This document shows positions 8,820-17,762 of a stretch of DNA of 64,000 nucleotides, piece by piece. Within the stretch, counting starts at the first letter, position 1, and each line of letters begins with the position of its first letter. Location: assembly GCA_028820635.1 (NCBI GenBank), contig JAPPIG010000115.1:62001-126000 (forward strand), given 5' to 3'. The position numbers were made by a program, and so were the translations under genes. The notes beneath the pieces are model-generated. The model made no database searches and was not told the origin of the DNA. It was given only the letters and a program-made list of their open reading frames with translations. Origin of the DNA: Candidatus Poribacteria bacterium (lineage in GTDB: Bacteria; Poribacteria; WGA-4E; WGA-3G).

Positions 8820-10691
8820 ATGCAAAAAACACTGCTATTAATTTTAGCGATGTGTATTATTTCACAAAACATCACCGCACAAGACGCACAGGATTTACAC
8901 AAACGCTACCTACCTAAAGGCGCAAAAGCACGGCTCGGTAAAGGTAGGATAACAGGAAATATAACCTTTTCCCCTGATGGAAAATATTTGGCGGTGGCGT
9001 GTAGCACCGGCATTTGGCTCTACGATGCACACACAGACGTACCTCTCCACTTACTCACTGGACATACAGATATAGTCTTGAGGGTGGCCTTCAGTTCGGA
9101 TAGCATACTCTTGGCAAGTGGGAGTTATGATAAAACCGTGCGGCTGTGGGATGCGCGCACTGGCACAGAACTACGGACGATGAAGGGGCATAACCGCGCT
9201 GTTGAAGGCATTGCGTTCAGTCCGGACGGCACGCTTTTGGCAAGTGGGTCACATGACTCCACCGTCAGCCTATGGGATGTGCAGACAGGCGAAAAACTTA
9301 GGATAATGGATGGGCATACAAAGAGCGTCATTAGTGTTGCGTTTAGCCCAGACGGTGCATTACTGGCGAGTTCCAGCGATGACAGGACGTTGCGGCTGTG
9401 GAATGTTCAGACGGGCGCATTAGTGCGAAAGATCGGCGTGTACGATACAGATCAAATAAAAAGCATTACATTTAGTCCAGATGGCAAGACGATAGCGAGT
9501 GCCAGTAATCACAGCACCGCTCATCTGTGGGACACACAGACAGGTGCCTTACAACACATATTGGAAGGAGATAATGCTGATATTAATGCTATTATTTTCA
9601 GTCCAGATGGGAAGATGTTGGCAACTGCAAGCGAGGACTACACCGCACGTCTATGGGACGCACAGACGGGGGCACATCGCCTCGTGCTGAGGGGACACGC
9701 ATCTGATGTTTCAAGCATCGCGTTTAGTCCGGATGGAAAAACGTTGCGGACTGGCGGTTTAGACGGCACGCTCCGCCTGTGGATACCGAAAACCGGTCTG
9801 CAGTATCGGACAATAAGAGGACACACGAGTGTGGTCTATAGTGTGGCATTTAGCCCGGACGGTAAGACGTTGGCAAGCGGTAGCACAGACAACACCGTTC
9901 ATTTATGGGACGCGAAGACAGGCGAATCGTTGCGGGAACTAAGAGGACATAAGGGACGTATCAATGGCGTAGTCTACAGTCCGGATGGAAACACGGTAGC
10001 GGATGTCGGTGAAAACAATACTATTCGGTTGTGGGATGTCCGCACGGGTGAACATCTGCGTGTTTTTAAAGGGTATCTGCAGCGTATCACAAGTTTAGCG
10101 TTTAGTCCAGATGGCACGAAACTCGTGAGTGCAAGCTGGGACGGCACCGTGTGTATATGGGATGTGCAGACACGTAAATCACAACGTTTTTCGATGGAAC
10201 CGACACGTGCGGTGAATAGCGTTGCGTTTAGTCCGGACGGAGAGACGTTAGCACTTGGAAGCAGGGATGGCACCGTGTATTTGCGGGATATGCAAACAGG
10301 TGAACTCGCTTTTGCGCTAATGGGACATACAAATGCGGTGAAAGCGATAGCGTATAGTCCGGATGGCGGGTTGTTAGCCAGTGCGGCTCATGATGGCACC
10401 GTGCGGCTGTGGAATCCGCAGACAGGCGAGTCTGTCGGCACGCTCAAGACGCAGGATGGAGGTAATCTTTGCGTAGCGTTCAGTCCAGATAGCAAAATGT
10501 TGGCAAGTGGCGGTTGGGGCAAATCCGTTGAGCTCTGGGATGTCCGCACCGGCACCCCTATTATTGAGTTGAAGGGGCATACGTATTGGGTGAATAGCAT
10601 CGCATTCAGTCCTGATGGTTCTATGTTGGCGAGTGGCAGTGGTGATGGCACCGTGCTGTTGTGGAATCTCACTTCTGATGATGTGGATTAG
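8820..10691 (+). CDS. Secreted WD40-repeat protein, 14 repeats
   Basis: 623 residues with a signal peptide (MQKTLLLILAMCIISQNITA). The rest is built of about 14 repeats of 42 residues, each showing the [IV]xFSPDGxxLA strand, a D-[GN]-T-V-x-L-W-[DN] end and often GH at the start. Fourteen repeats would make two seven-bladed beta-propellers. Such proteins serve as protein-interaction platforms; no catalytic domain is attached. Internal DNA repeats are partly conserved, so expansion and contraction by recombination is likely. An AAGGATG site precedes the start. Export rather than a cytoplasmic location is the less common situation for bacterial WD40 proteins and fits a role at the cell envelope or outside. 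Confidence 0.93.
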   Translation: MQKTLLLILAMCIISQNITAQDAQDLHKRYLPKGAKARLGKGRITGNITFSPDGKYLAVACSTGIWLYDAHTDVPLHLLTGHTDIVLRVAFSSDSILLASGSYDKTVRLWDARTGTELRTMKGHNRAVEGIAFSPDGTLLASGSHDSTVSLWDVQTGEKLRIMDGHTKSVISVAFSPDGALLASSSDDRTLRLWNVQTGALVRKIGVYDTDQIKSITFSPDGKTIASASNHSTAHLWDTQTGALQHILEGDNADINAIIFSPDGKMLATASEDYTARLWDAQTGAHRLVLRGHASDVSSIAFSPDGKTLRTGGLDGTLRLWIPKTGLQYRTIRGHTSVVYSVAFSPDGKTLASGSTDNTVHLWDAKTGESLRELRGHKGRINGVVYSPDGNTVADVGENNTIRLWDVRTGEHLRVFKGYLQRITSLAFSPDGTKLVSASWDGTVCIWDVQTRKSQRFSMEPTRAVNSVAFSPDGETLALGSRDGTVYLRDMQTGELAFALMGHTNAVKAIAYSPDGGLLASAAHDGTVRLWNPQTGESVGTLKTQDGGNLCVAFSPDSKMLASGGWGKSVELWDVRTGTPIIELKGHTYWVNSIAFSPDGSMLASGSGDGTVLLWNLTSDDVD

Positions 10692-10792
10692 GTTGTGCGT
10701 CTCTTACATTAAGTCGACACCTATAGGTAAAACGGAGCGAAACCCATAAATCAACGCTATGAATGCGCGTATGACATTCAGCGGTGTCAATT

Positions 10793-10999
10793 TATAGTGA
10801 ACTTTGAAATTAAAGAGACACATTTTCTGTAGGAGCGATCTCCGAATCGCGATGCACCTCACTGATAGTCGGGAATCCAAATCAAGAAATCAACGGTATG
10901 AACGCCTGTAGGCGTTCCCCGGGTATGAATGCCTTTTGGCATTCCCCGGAGTTCCCTCCTACAACTCAAAATGTTCAGTTAATTCTAAAGGTTACTATA
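10793..10999. repeat. MITE-like element, family 1, with nested hairpin modules
   Basis: The ends read TATAGTGAACTTTGAAATTA and TTAATTCTAAAGGTTACTATA, inverted copies with few mismatches. Inside are GTAGGAGCGATCTCCGAATCGCG, a GATAGTCGGGAATCC module and one or two AATCAACGGTATGAACGCC / GGCGTTCCCCG hairpins, ending GGAGTTCCCTCCTAC. The close relative at 57151 (137 bp) lacks the inserted hairpins, so the extra modules were added later. Confidence 0.75.
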
Positions 11000-11285
11000 G
11001 TGAGTGGCGTTTATGTATCTGATACACCTTTCGCCCCTCTGGGGCTTGCTTTAGCGGGTCAACGTTTGCTATACACCTATCGCCTCTCCGAGGCTTTAGT
11101 AAATCGCATCTCAGCACCAGCGGTGCGAAAGGTATATAGCATGAAATCGGGATTACAAATCCCTCCTACAAAGAGGAACGATCTTAAATTGACACCTATG
11201 AGGTAGGACGGAGCGAAACCCGATCTACAAGTAATTTATACAGAAAACCGATATGATATTTTTCCAATTAGATATGGTATAAAAT
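11000..11285. repeat. Cluster of short GC-rich palindromes
   Basis: This intergenic part before the enolase-superfamily gene holds several small hairpins (for example CACCTTTCGCCCCTCTGGGG, CTATCGCCTCTCCGAGGC, CACCAGCGGTGCGAAAGG) and a stretch TTAAATTGACACCTATGAGG that is the inverted counterpart of GACACCTATAGG at about 10718. It looks like a composite of repeat remnants. No coding potential is seen. Confidence 0.5.
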
Positions 11286-11310
11286 ACAAAAAAGAAAGGA
11301 GATTATTGTA

Positions 11311-12396
11311 ATGGCAGACTATGAAGATAAAGGTTCACAGATTCGAGTGACAAATCTTGAGGCTTACCCGATGGGTGAGAAGGCGTACGTCAAGATTGAA
11401 ACTAACATGGACGTTACCGGGTGGGGCGAGATCAACAATATGGAGACAAACGTCACCTGTGAATTGGCACGTTCCTTGTCCACAATGATTATCGGGGAAA
11501 ACCCGACACGTATTGAACATCACTGGCAACGGCTGTTTCGTGCCCATCGCAATATCCGTGGCGGCGGATTGATGGTGCATACGATTTCCGCAATTGATAT
11601 GGCGTTGTGGGATATTGCAGGGAAACTCTGGGGCGTACCCGTTTATCGTCTACTGGGTGGTCCTTGTCGTGATAAAATTTGGAAGTATCCAAGTCCAAAG
11701 GCAATAAAAATCGGTCCGGGTGGTGCTAAAACTTTCGCTGGTACGCTCGATGAGGTCGAGAATATGGTGCAGCGGGTTCGCGATGCCCAAGAGAAAGTCG
11801 GTCCAGGTGGTGCAGTGATGGTTGATGCACATAGTGGCTTGCCGCCACCTGTGGTTAAACAATTTGCAGGCCGTCTCAAATCCGATGATCTGCTTTTCCT
11901 TGAAGAGGCATGGGTGCCGGGCAACATTGAAGTCATGCGAAAGATCCGAGAATCTGTCTCAGTGCCGTTAGCAACTGGTGAACGCGACCGTACAATATGG
12001 GAAGTGCGGGAAATCCTTGAAGCACAAGTAATTGACATTCTCCAACCCGATGTTGGACATGGTGGTGGCATCACGCAGGTCAAGAAAGTTGCCGCACTTG
12101 CAGAGGCACACTACGTGCCAATAGCACCGCACTGCACAATGTCTTATCTCGGCCTCACTGCGAGTTTTCACCTATCTGCCTCGGTGCCGTTTTTCCTTAT
12201 TCATGAAGGCTATGAGAGCAACCTACCTGCACACAAGACGTGGGAGATGGACGATGAAGGTTACGTCTCACTACCTGAAGGTCCGGGTTTGGGTGTTGAA
12301 GTGGATGAGGCAAAGGTTATTGAGATTAGTAATTCGGGAAGAAGGTTTAATTGGCCCAACGCTCGTTTAGCAGATGGTTCTGTCGCTGATTATTAA
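11311..12396 (+). CDS. Mandelate racemase/muconate lactonizing enzyme family protein, galactonate-dehydratase-like
   Basis: 361 residues with the enolase-superfamily layout: capping domain (1-120), then a (beta/alpha)7-beta barrel. Probable metal ligands are D172, E198 and E224 (VDAHS, FLEEAW, ATGERD). D-A-H at 172-174 repeats the D-x-H arrangement of galactonate dehydratase, where H174 would be a catalytic base; ILQPDVGHGGG (243-253) and APH (272-274) provide the Asp-His dyad. The enzyme would dehydrate an acid sugar or a related hydroxy-acid. Substrate is not determined by sequence alone. AGGAG ribosome site, ATG start. A hairpin followed by T6 lies downstream. Confidence 0.88.
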   Translation: MADYEDKGSQIRVTNLEAYPMGEKAYVKIETNMDVTGWGEINNMETNVTCELARSLSTMIIGENPTRIEHHWQRLFRAHRNIRGGGLMVHTISAIDMALWDIAGKLWGVPVYRLLGGPCRDKIWKYPSPKAIKIGPGGAKTFAGTLDEVENMVQRVRDAQEKVGPGGAVMVDAHSGLPPPVVKQFAGRLKSDDLLFLEEAWVPGNIEVMRKIRESVSVPLATGERDRTIWEVREILEAQVIDILQPDVGHGGGITQVKKVAALAEAHYVPIAPHCTMSYLGLTASFHLSASVPFFLIHEGYESNLPAHKTWEMDDEGYVSLPEGPGLGVEVDEAKVIEISNSGRRFNWPNARLADGSVADY

Positions 12397-12424
12397 TTGT
12401 ATATGATAGATTTCTGAATTATTT

Positions 12425-12521
12425 GGACACTTTGCACCAGCGAGGTTGGGAAGAAATCAACGGTATGAACGCCTGTAGGCGTTCCCCGCCTCGCCTACCG
12501 TGGGTGAAAGTGTCCTTTTTT
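12425..12521 (+). terminator. Intrinsic terminator of the enolase-superfamily gene with a repeat module inserted in its loop
   Basis: The stem GGACACTTTGCACC / GGGTGAAAGTGTCC closes at both ends of the region and is followed by TTTTTT (12516-12521). The loop is about 60 nt and contains the mobile-looking module AATCAACGGTATGAACGCC / GGCGTTCCCCG found in four other intergenic regions. Confidence 0.75.
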
Positions 12522-12544
12522 AATTCACCGATAATGCATTTTAT

Positions 12545-12573
12545 GCAACCTTTCCTCCCTAAAAACACGACTA
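12545..12573 (+). promoter_or_regulatory. ECF-type promoter of the sigma-peptidase fusion gene
   Basis: GCAACC (12545-12550), 17 bp, CGACTA (12568-12573), 34 bp before the ATG. The AAC-containing -35 and CGnC-like -10 are the classic ECF pattern. The same layout is seen at 15606, 17718 and (minus) 34366-34394, so self-regulation by the sigma factor is inferred. Confidence 0.65.
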
Positions 12574-12606
12574 TAGACTTTAAGGTAATTTGTTTGGAGG
12601 ATTGGG

Positions 12607-15558
12607 ATGAAAAATGACGATGTTGATCTGATTCAACGCATCTTGTCAGGGGATGAGTACGCTTTCACAGCACTTGTGCAAAAGCATCGAAAGTGGGTTC
12701 ACTCTCTTGCATGGCAAGAAATCGGTGACTTCCATGCAGCGCAAGAAGTTACGCAGGACACCTTTATCCATGCTTTTAACTCCCTGCCAACGTTACGAGA
12801 CCCTAAACGTTTTTTAGGGTGGCTGCGCGTAATAGCAAAACGTCGGTGTGTAGAGTGGATACGAAAAAAGCCAATTGCCATGCAGTCTATAGATGCGATG
12901 CCGAAATCAGAATTGGAGCGTCTGTTCTACGTGAGCTATCTTGAAGAAGAACATTCGCAAGCGTCAACAGATAGATTGCGCGAAGTCGTGGAAAATCTCC
13001 TCCAAAAACTGCCAAAGTCTGAACGTTCCGTAATGGTCCTACATTATTTCAAAGGTTTGACGTGTGAAGAGGTGAGTACGCGTTTAGACGTATCGTTAAA
13101 CACGGTAAAAAGTCGGCTATATCGTGCGCGGAAGAGGTTGGAGAAGGAGGAGTCAATGATTCGCGAAAATTTGAGTCCGAATTTATTGAGAAGCGAACCA
13201 CGATACATCAGCATTCAAGCGACTGCGGTGACGGAAAACGATGAACATTTGGCAGAAGGCGGTTTTAGGCTCAGACGAACCGACAAGTTTTTTACATCTT
13301 ACGGTATTGGCACGAGAGGGCAAGATGGTGGTGATCCATCACCGATGTATATGTTATTACACTATATCAATCACGGCAAGATTAACCTTTTTAGGTTTCC
13401 TGTTACTATCGGAAAAAATTGGGAGCAAGAAGGTGCTTGGAAATCAAAGGCAAGAACGACTTTGGAGGGATATGAAAAGGTTGAAGTGTCGGCAGGAATT
13501 TTCCACAGATGTCTGAAACATAAAACCGTTTTCACGGATGCTGACTTAGAAGATGCCAATGCTGAATTACGAAACGCACTTGTGAACGGTACCCGTTATT
13601 TATGGTTCGCGAAGGGTGTCGGACTCGTAAAGATGCGATATGAACACGCCAACGGAGTCACAACCGAAGCCGAATTGTTTAAATACCATGTTCCGCTTGA
13701 GGGTGGAGAATACCTCCCTGTGCAAGTTGGGGCGCTATGGACATACAAATGGCAAAATAGCTATCGTGACGAGGCGGTTTTTGAGGAATGGCACGTTATT
13801 AGGAATTTCAGTAAACCCGCGGACATCGAAAACCCGTTGGAACTTGCATCGGTAAGATATGAAGTCACAATAGATGCTGATGAGCCACGCGTAGCAAAAG
13901 TCAAATGTATCCTAAGACCGAAAATTGGCAGTGGTGCTGAAAGCGGTAGAAAACATTTGATGTTATCCATGAGCCGCTTTCTTACTGGATGGTTGTATGA
14001 TGGGTATGCTCGCTATCTTCGCGACTTAACAGTCACCGATGCAAACGGAGAAACGTTGCCTATTGAAGAGATTGACAAAACACAATGGATTGTTGAAACG
14101 CAAGGTGACTCGCCTGTGACGTTGCGCTATAAAGCGTTGTTGAACCATGATAAGCGAGATTGGCCTACAGGTAGGGATGAAGTGCCATACACCCAGGAAG
14201 ATTGCATCTTCTGGACCGGATATGCGCTGTTTGTGGTGGGTAAAGTGAAAGATATTGAATTGCAAGTAAACGTTCCTGATAATTGGCATGTCTCAACGGC
14301 ATGGGAGCGGATTGAACCTGGAAAACACCGTTTCGTTTGCAAAGATCAGAATGACTTGATGAATGCGTATCTTGTGTTTGGTGAACACTGTGAACGACTG
14401 GCAAAATCCGGTGATGCAGAGATCGTGCTTGCCATTGGTGGACGGTTTAAAGCGTCTATGGATAGGATTCAGCGTGCTATTGAGGCAATTCTGCGAGCGT
14501 ATACAGAAGTATTTGGGGGCACCCCGAAAGATAAGATGCTGTTTGTCGTTAATCCTTATGGCGCGGAGGGGTATCGTAGCGGCGGCGCATCAGGACGGAG
14601 CATTACTGCTCTGATTGGAGGCGAATTAGATGAAACCAATAGTAGTTTTTGGGCAACTTTGGTGGCAGGCGTAGTTTGCTATATGTGGAATGGAAAAGCT
14701 ATATATTATGCTAAGCAGGAATATTGGTTTACTGAGGGGTTCACTTCGTATTATGCAAATGTTGTTTGTACTCGACTTGGACTTATTTCTGAATACGATT
14801 TTCTAATAAATCTTAAACGTTCATGGGAATCTTATGTATCAGAACAAGGAACACGTTCTATGCGAGAGGCTGGCAAAAACAAATTTGCGAACCGTGAACT
14901 TGTTTATGACGGTGGAAGTCTCGTTGCGATGGCTTTAGACTTACAGATTCGCGCGCTAACGCAAAATCGGAGTAGCTTAGACCATGTGATGAAGCAAATG
15001 TATAAGGAGTTTGGACTTACCCAAAACAGGTTTGCAATTAACGATGTCATCAGGATTGTCAGCCAAATTGCAGGTGAAGATTTTGAGCCATTCTTCAATA
15101 AATACGTAACAGGCACAGAGCGATTGCCTTTAGAAGAATACCTTAAAAATGCAGGAATAGATGCTCAGATAGAATCTGACGAAAAACTACCAAACCTCAG
15201 GTATATCCTCAATGAGATGCTGTCCATTTTTTTTCTCAGGAATACGAAGGTGGGTAGTCTGATTATCTTCCGATCACCCAAGTATCAAGATGGTGACAAA
15301 CTTGTTGCGATCAACGGCACGTCTGTGAAGGTGTTTGACGATATCAGGAGGATGGCAAAAGACTGGAAATCGGGTGATGTCGTAAGGTTAACTCTTGAGC
15401 GAAAAGGGGAAAAAATTATCCTGCCAATTACGTTAGGCGGCATGTCCGGAAAACCACCGCTTGAGGCAGCGAGTATAAATATCACCATTACCCAAAAACC
15501 TGATATTACGGAGACGCAACGTGCTATTTGGACAGGAATATTAGGAAACAGTCCATAA
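12607..15558 (+). CDS. ECF-type sigma factor fused to a degenerate M61-like peptidase and a PDZ domain
   Basis: 983 residues. Residues about 8-80 are sigma region 2 (YAFTALVQKHRKWVHSLAW, EVTQDTFIHAF, KRFLGWLRVIAKRRC) and 130-185 sigma region 4 (KLPKSERSVMVLHYFKGL, VSTRLDVSLNTVKSRLYRAR). From about 200 on the chain is unrelated to sigma factors: a beta-rich part, then a segment resembling M61 glycyl-aminopeptidases (EYWFTEGFTSYYANVV, 705-720, with E710 as in the third zinc ligand). The expected HExxH is replaced by GVVCY (688-692), followed by the family's MWN, so zinc chemistry should be lost. A PDZ domain (about 880-960, GDKLVAINGTSVKVFDDI) ends the protein. No membrane segment is seen. It may sense a peptide or protein by its dead peptidase/PDZ part instead of an anti-sigma factor. 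Start ATG follows TTTGGAGGA. Confidence 0.88.
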   Translation: MKNDDVDLIQRILSGDEYAFTALVQKHRKWVHSLAWQEIGDFHAAQEVTQDTFIHAFNSLPTLRDPKRFLGWLRVIAKRRCVEWIRKKPIAMQSIDAMPKSELERLFYVSYLEEEHSQASTDRLREVVENLLQKLPKSERSVMVLHYFKGLTCEEVSTRLDVSLNTVKSRLYRARKRLEKEESMIRENLSPNLLRSEPRYISIQATAVTENDEHLAEGGFRLRRTDKFFTSYGIGTRGQDGGDPSPMYMLLHYINHGKINLFRFPVTIGKNWEQEGAWKSKARTTLEGYEKVEVSAGIFHRCLKHKTVFTDADLEDANAELRNALVNGTRYLWFAKGVGLVKMRYEHANGVTTEAELFKYHVPLEGGEYLPVQVGALWTYKWQNSYRDEAVFEEWHVIRNFSKPADIENPLELASVRYEVTIDADEPRVAKVKCILRPKIGSGAESGRKHLMLSMSRFLTGWLYDGYARYLRDLTVTDANGETLPIEEIDKTQWIVETQGDSPVTLRYKALLNHDKRDWPTGRDEVPYTQEDCIFWTGYALFVVGKVKDIELQVNVPDNWHVSTAWERIEPGKHRFVCKDQNDLMNAYLVFGEHCERLAKSGDAEIVLAIGGRFKASMDRIQRAIEAILRAYTEVFGGTPKDKMLFVVNPYGAEGYRSGGASGRSITALIGGELDETNSSFWATLVAGVVCYMWNGKAIYYAKQEYWFTEGFTSYYANVVCTRLGLISEYDFLINLKRSWESYVSEQGTRSMREAGKNKFANRELVYDGGSLVAMALDLQIRALTQNRSSLDHVMKQMYKEFGLTQNRFAINDVIRIVSQIAGEDFEPFFNKYVTGTERLPLEEYLKNAGIDAQIESDEKLPNLRYILNEMLSIFFLRNTKVGSLIIFRSPKYQDGDKLVAINGTSVKVFDDIRRMAKDWKSGDVVRLTLERKGEKIILPITLGGMSGKPPLEAASINITITQKPDITETQRAIWTGILGNSP

Positions 15559-15605
15559 TTCGCTTCCTTACCTACCGAACATAAATTTCCCAAATTTCAT
15601 TTTAT

Positions 15606-15633
15606 GCAACCTTTTTCCTTTAATACGCGACTT
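15606..15633 (+). promoter_or_regulatory. ECF-type promoter before the carboxypeptidase-regulatory-like gene
   Basis: GCAACC (15606-15611), 16 bp, CGACTT (15628-15633). The surroundings (TTTTATGCAACCTTT, then AATACGCGACTTAATGAC) match the promoter of the sigma fusion nearly base for base over 35 bp, which argues for control by the same sigma factor. Confidence 0.65.
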
Positions 15634-15697
15634 AATGACACAAGGCAATTTTAGTGTTAAAATTCTTTCCAAAATACATACAAGAGGAGAAGTAACT

Positions 15698-16597
15698 ATG
15701 AATTTTCCAAGTTTCAAACAATACTCTGCAATTCCCGCAATTATTCTTGTTCTCGTTGGTTTTCTGGCACTTCTTGTGGCTTCGTCCCACAATATTGCAC
15801 AAAAGCATACAAGTACTCTCTCTGGTCAAGTTGTGAATATGGAAGGCGATCCAATTCCCGGATTCCAGTTAGCCATTCATCCAATTGACATTGTGGATGG
15901 TGAAATGTGGCACGTTCCAACTCCAGCACATCAATTGAAAACTGATGCTGCTGGACACTTCCAAATTAGCGATATTCTCCCTGGGCATGCACAATTCGTG
16001 GTATCTCCTGAAACAGACGCCTCTGAAGCAGACACCGAGATTCACTCCGTTGATGTCGCGGGCTTAAGTTTTTTGCCAATTGATGCCCCAAAGTTGAAAA
16101 TATCACATCACCCGAATCCTCCGATTTTTGGGGCAAGGTTTGTTGAATCAAAGAAACTGTCGTCTGTAGGTGGTATTCCGTTTTACATCAAATCAGGATT
16201 AGACATCAAAGACATCACAATAAAAGTGCGTCCGCGTATGCGTATACGGGGTAAAGTACTTTTAGCGGACGGAACGCCATTAGTCAAAGCTGCAGTGACG
16301 TTTAATATCAACTATCGGAGTTTTGATGGAGTTAATAGTGGAAATGGAAGTATTACGCCAACGTATACTGACTCGGAGGGTTACTTTGTAAAATACGTGA
16401 ATTTACCCATATTTGCCACAGTATCTGTGGAGTATAACGGCAGCATGGCAACATCCAAAACGGTCAAAATATCAGCGGAGCAACGCCGCCATGATTTGGT
16501 TTTGCGACTGAGTGACATGCCAATTCCAGATGTTACCACTCCTATTCCAGGGGATGTCCAAATAGCACCGCCAACTTCAACGATTCAGGACCGTTAG
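15698..16597 (+). CDS. Membrane-anchored protein with carboxypeptidase-regulatory-like domains
   Basis: 299 residues from the ATG at 15698, chosen because AGAGGAGAAG lies just before it; an upstream ATG in frame lacks such a site. After a hydrophobic anchor or signal (12-35) come two transthyretin-like beta domains: LSGQVVNMEGDPIPGFQLAI...LKTDAAGHFQISDILPG (about 46-110) and RIRGKVLLADGTPLVKAAVTF...TDSEGYFVKYVNLP (about 185-255), the pattern of the CarboxypepD_reg family. It has no enzyme motif and may present or bind ligands at the envelope. It lies directly after the sigma fusion and is behind a near-identical ECF promoter, so it is probably a target or a partner of that regulator. Confidence 0.8.
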   Translation: MNFPSFKQYSAIPAIILVLVGFLALLVASSHNIAQKHTSTLSGQVVNMEGDPIPGFQLAIHPIDIVDGEMWHVPTPAHQLKTDAAGHFQISDILPGHAQFVVSPETDASEADTEIHSVDVAGLSFLPIDAPKLKISHHPNPPIFGARFVESKKLSSVGGIPFYIKSGLDIKDITIKVRPRMRIRGKVLLADGTPLVKAAVTFNINYRSFDGVNSGNGSITPTYTDSEGYFVKYVNLPIFATVSVEYNGSMATSKTVKISAEQRRHDLVLRLSDMPIPDVTTPIPGDVQIAPPTSTIQDR

Positions 16598-16765
16598 ATG
16601 CTAAATAGGCGCGTTTACTGTAGGAACGATCTCCGAATCGCGACGGAACGTATAAATTGAAATGTTGATTTATTGTACCATAGAAATTCTCTTTCTACTG
16701 AAACTTATTTCTTATACCGCACTCACGTTAACTCGTAAAATATCACCAAAAGAGGAGGAGTCGTA
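16598..16765. other. Intergenic gap before the LamG gene with repeat remnants
   Basis: Contains ACTGTAGGAACGATCTCCGAATCGCGACG (16618-16646), a fragment of the palindrome modules, and CGCACTCACGTTAACTCG (about 16718-16736), which resembles the end of the element at 20834-20980. No ECF motif of the GCAACC type is seen, and no gene. Confidence 0.4.
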
Positions 16766-17674
16766 ATGAAAAGGCTATTGTTTCTTTTAACACTCACGGT
16801 GTTTAGCATTACCTTGTCTATCCATGCACATGCTGCAACAATTGTCACAGATGGATTAGTAGGTTATTGGACTTTCGATCTACATGAAACTAAAGATAGA
16901 ATTGCTGAAGATGTGTGGGGCGAAAACCATGTAACAATTAAGGGGAATCCAAAAATAGTCGATGGGTATTTAAGACAAGGACTCAAATTTGATGGTGTTG
17001 GGGATTATGTAATTTTGGATAACCTTGAAAATTTTCAAAATCAACTTGGACCCTCTACTATTGAATTTTGGATCAACACCAGTTATAAAGAAGGTTGGCA
17101 TACCCTCTTTAGAGTAGTTGAACCACCTTGTCATAAAATAAATTGGGGATGGGGGATACTGCTCAACGTATCACGGGATTTTCCTAAATTTCCACTTCCC
17201 CCGAATTTTAATGATGATATAATTTTTAAAGAGAATTCCATTCATATTCAAAAAAGTAATAAAGCTGGGGCAATTGAATGTAATTCCAGCATCTCAAGTT
17301 TTCCCCTTCCAATAGCAGATGGAGAATGGCATCACTTTGTTTATGTTACTGGTATACCGATTATTGATGAATCAGGTAAGGAGTGGACAGAAAATTTTCT
17401 TTATTTAGATGGCGAACGTAGGTCGTTAGGCAGATATCATCACCCAAATCCAGAGCGTTTTCTTCCCTATACAGAACCTGTCTATCTCGGTGCTATTAAC
17501 GATAACGGTAAGGCAAAGGGGTATTTTCGTGGTATGTTGGATGAAGTCCGTGTTTACAATCGCACGCTCACTGATGAGGAAGTGATTCGTAATTATAATT
17601 CTGATATCGGTCTTAGTGTTGAACCTACCGAGAAGTTGCCAACGGTCTGGGGGGCACTGAAGACAAGACGTTAG
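16766..17674 (+). CDS. Secreted LamG-like (concanavalin A-fold) protein
   Basis: 302 residues. A signal peptide (MKRLLFLLTLTVFSITLSIH, ending AHAA) is followed by one LamG_3/laminin-G-like jelly roll: GLVGYWTFDLHETKDRI (about 30-46), LRQGLKFDGVGDYVILDN, STIEFWINTSYKEGWHTLF, DGEWHHFVYVTG and GMLDEVRVYNRTLTDEEV, the typical order of conserved strands. Such domains bind glycans or act as adhesive modules. The protein has no catalytic companion. RBS AGAGGAGGAG precedes the ATG. It sits between the sigma-associated gene and the first permease pair. The last 20 residues hold no anchor. Confidence 0.87.
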   Translation: MKRLLFLLTLTVFSITLSIHAHAATIVTDGLVGYWTFDLHETKDRIAEDVWGENHVTIKGNPKIVDGYLRQGLKFDGVGDYVILDNLENFQNQLGPSTIEFWINTSYKEGWHTLFRVVEPPCHKINWGWGILLNVSRDFPKFPLPPNFNDDIIFKENSIHIQKSNKAGAIECNSSISSFPLPIADGEWHHFVYVTGIPIIDESGKEWTENFLYLDGERRSLGRYHHPNPERFLPYTEPVYLGAINDNGKAKGYFRGMLDEVRVYNRTLTDEEVIRNYNSDIGLSVEPTEKLPTVWGALKTRR

Positions 17675-17717
17675 TATGTAAAAAGTCAACCGAAATATCT
17701 TTGAAAATAAAGAGTAT

Positions 17718-17746
17718 GCACGCTATCAACATCAAGTTTGCGTCTT
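17718..17746 (+). promoter_or_regulatory. Candidate ECF-type promoter of the first permease pair
   Basis: ATGCACGC with GCACGC at 17718-17723, 17 bp, CGTCTT at 17741-17746, 16 bp before the ATG. It is weaker than the three other sites because the -35 lacks AAC, but spacing and -10 agree. Confidence 0.4.
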
Positions 17747-17762
17747 TAATTAATAGGAAATA

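Noticed and set aside
10793-11285. CRISPR array in the repeat-rich gap
   Set aside because: The repeats are short palindromes of different sequence without regular spacing, and no cas gene is nearby.
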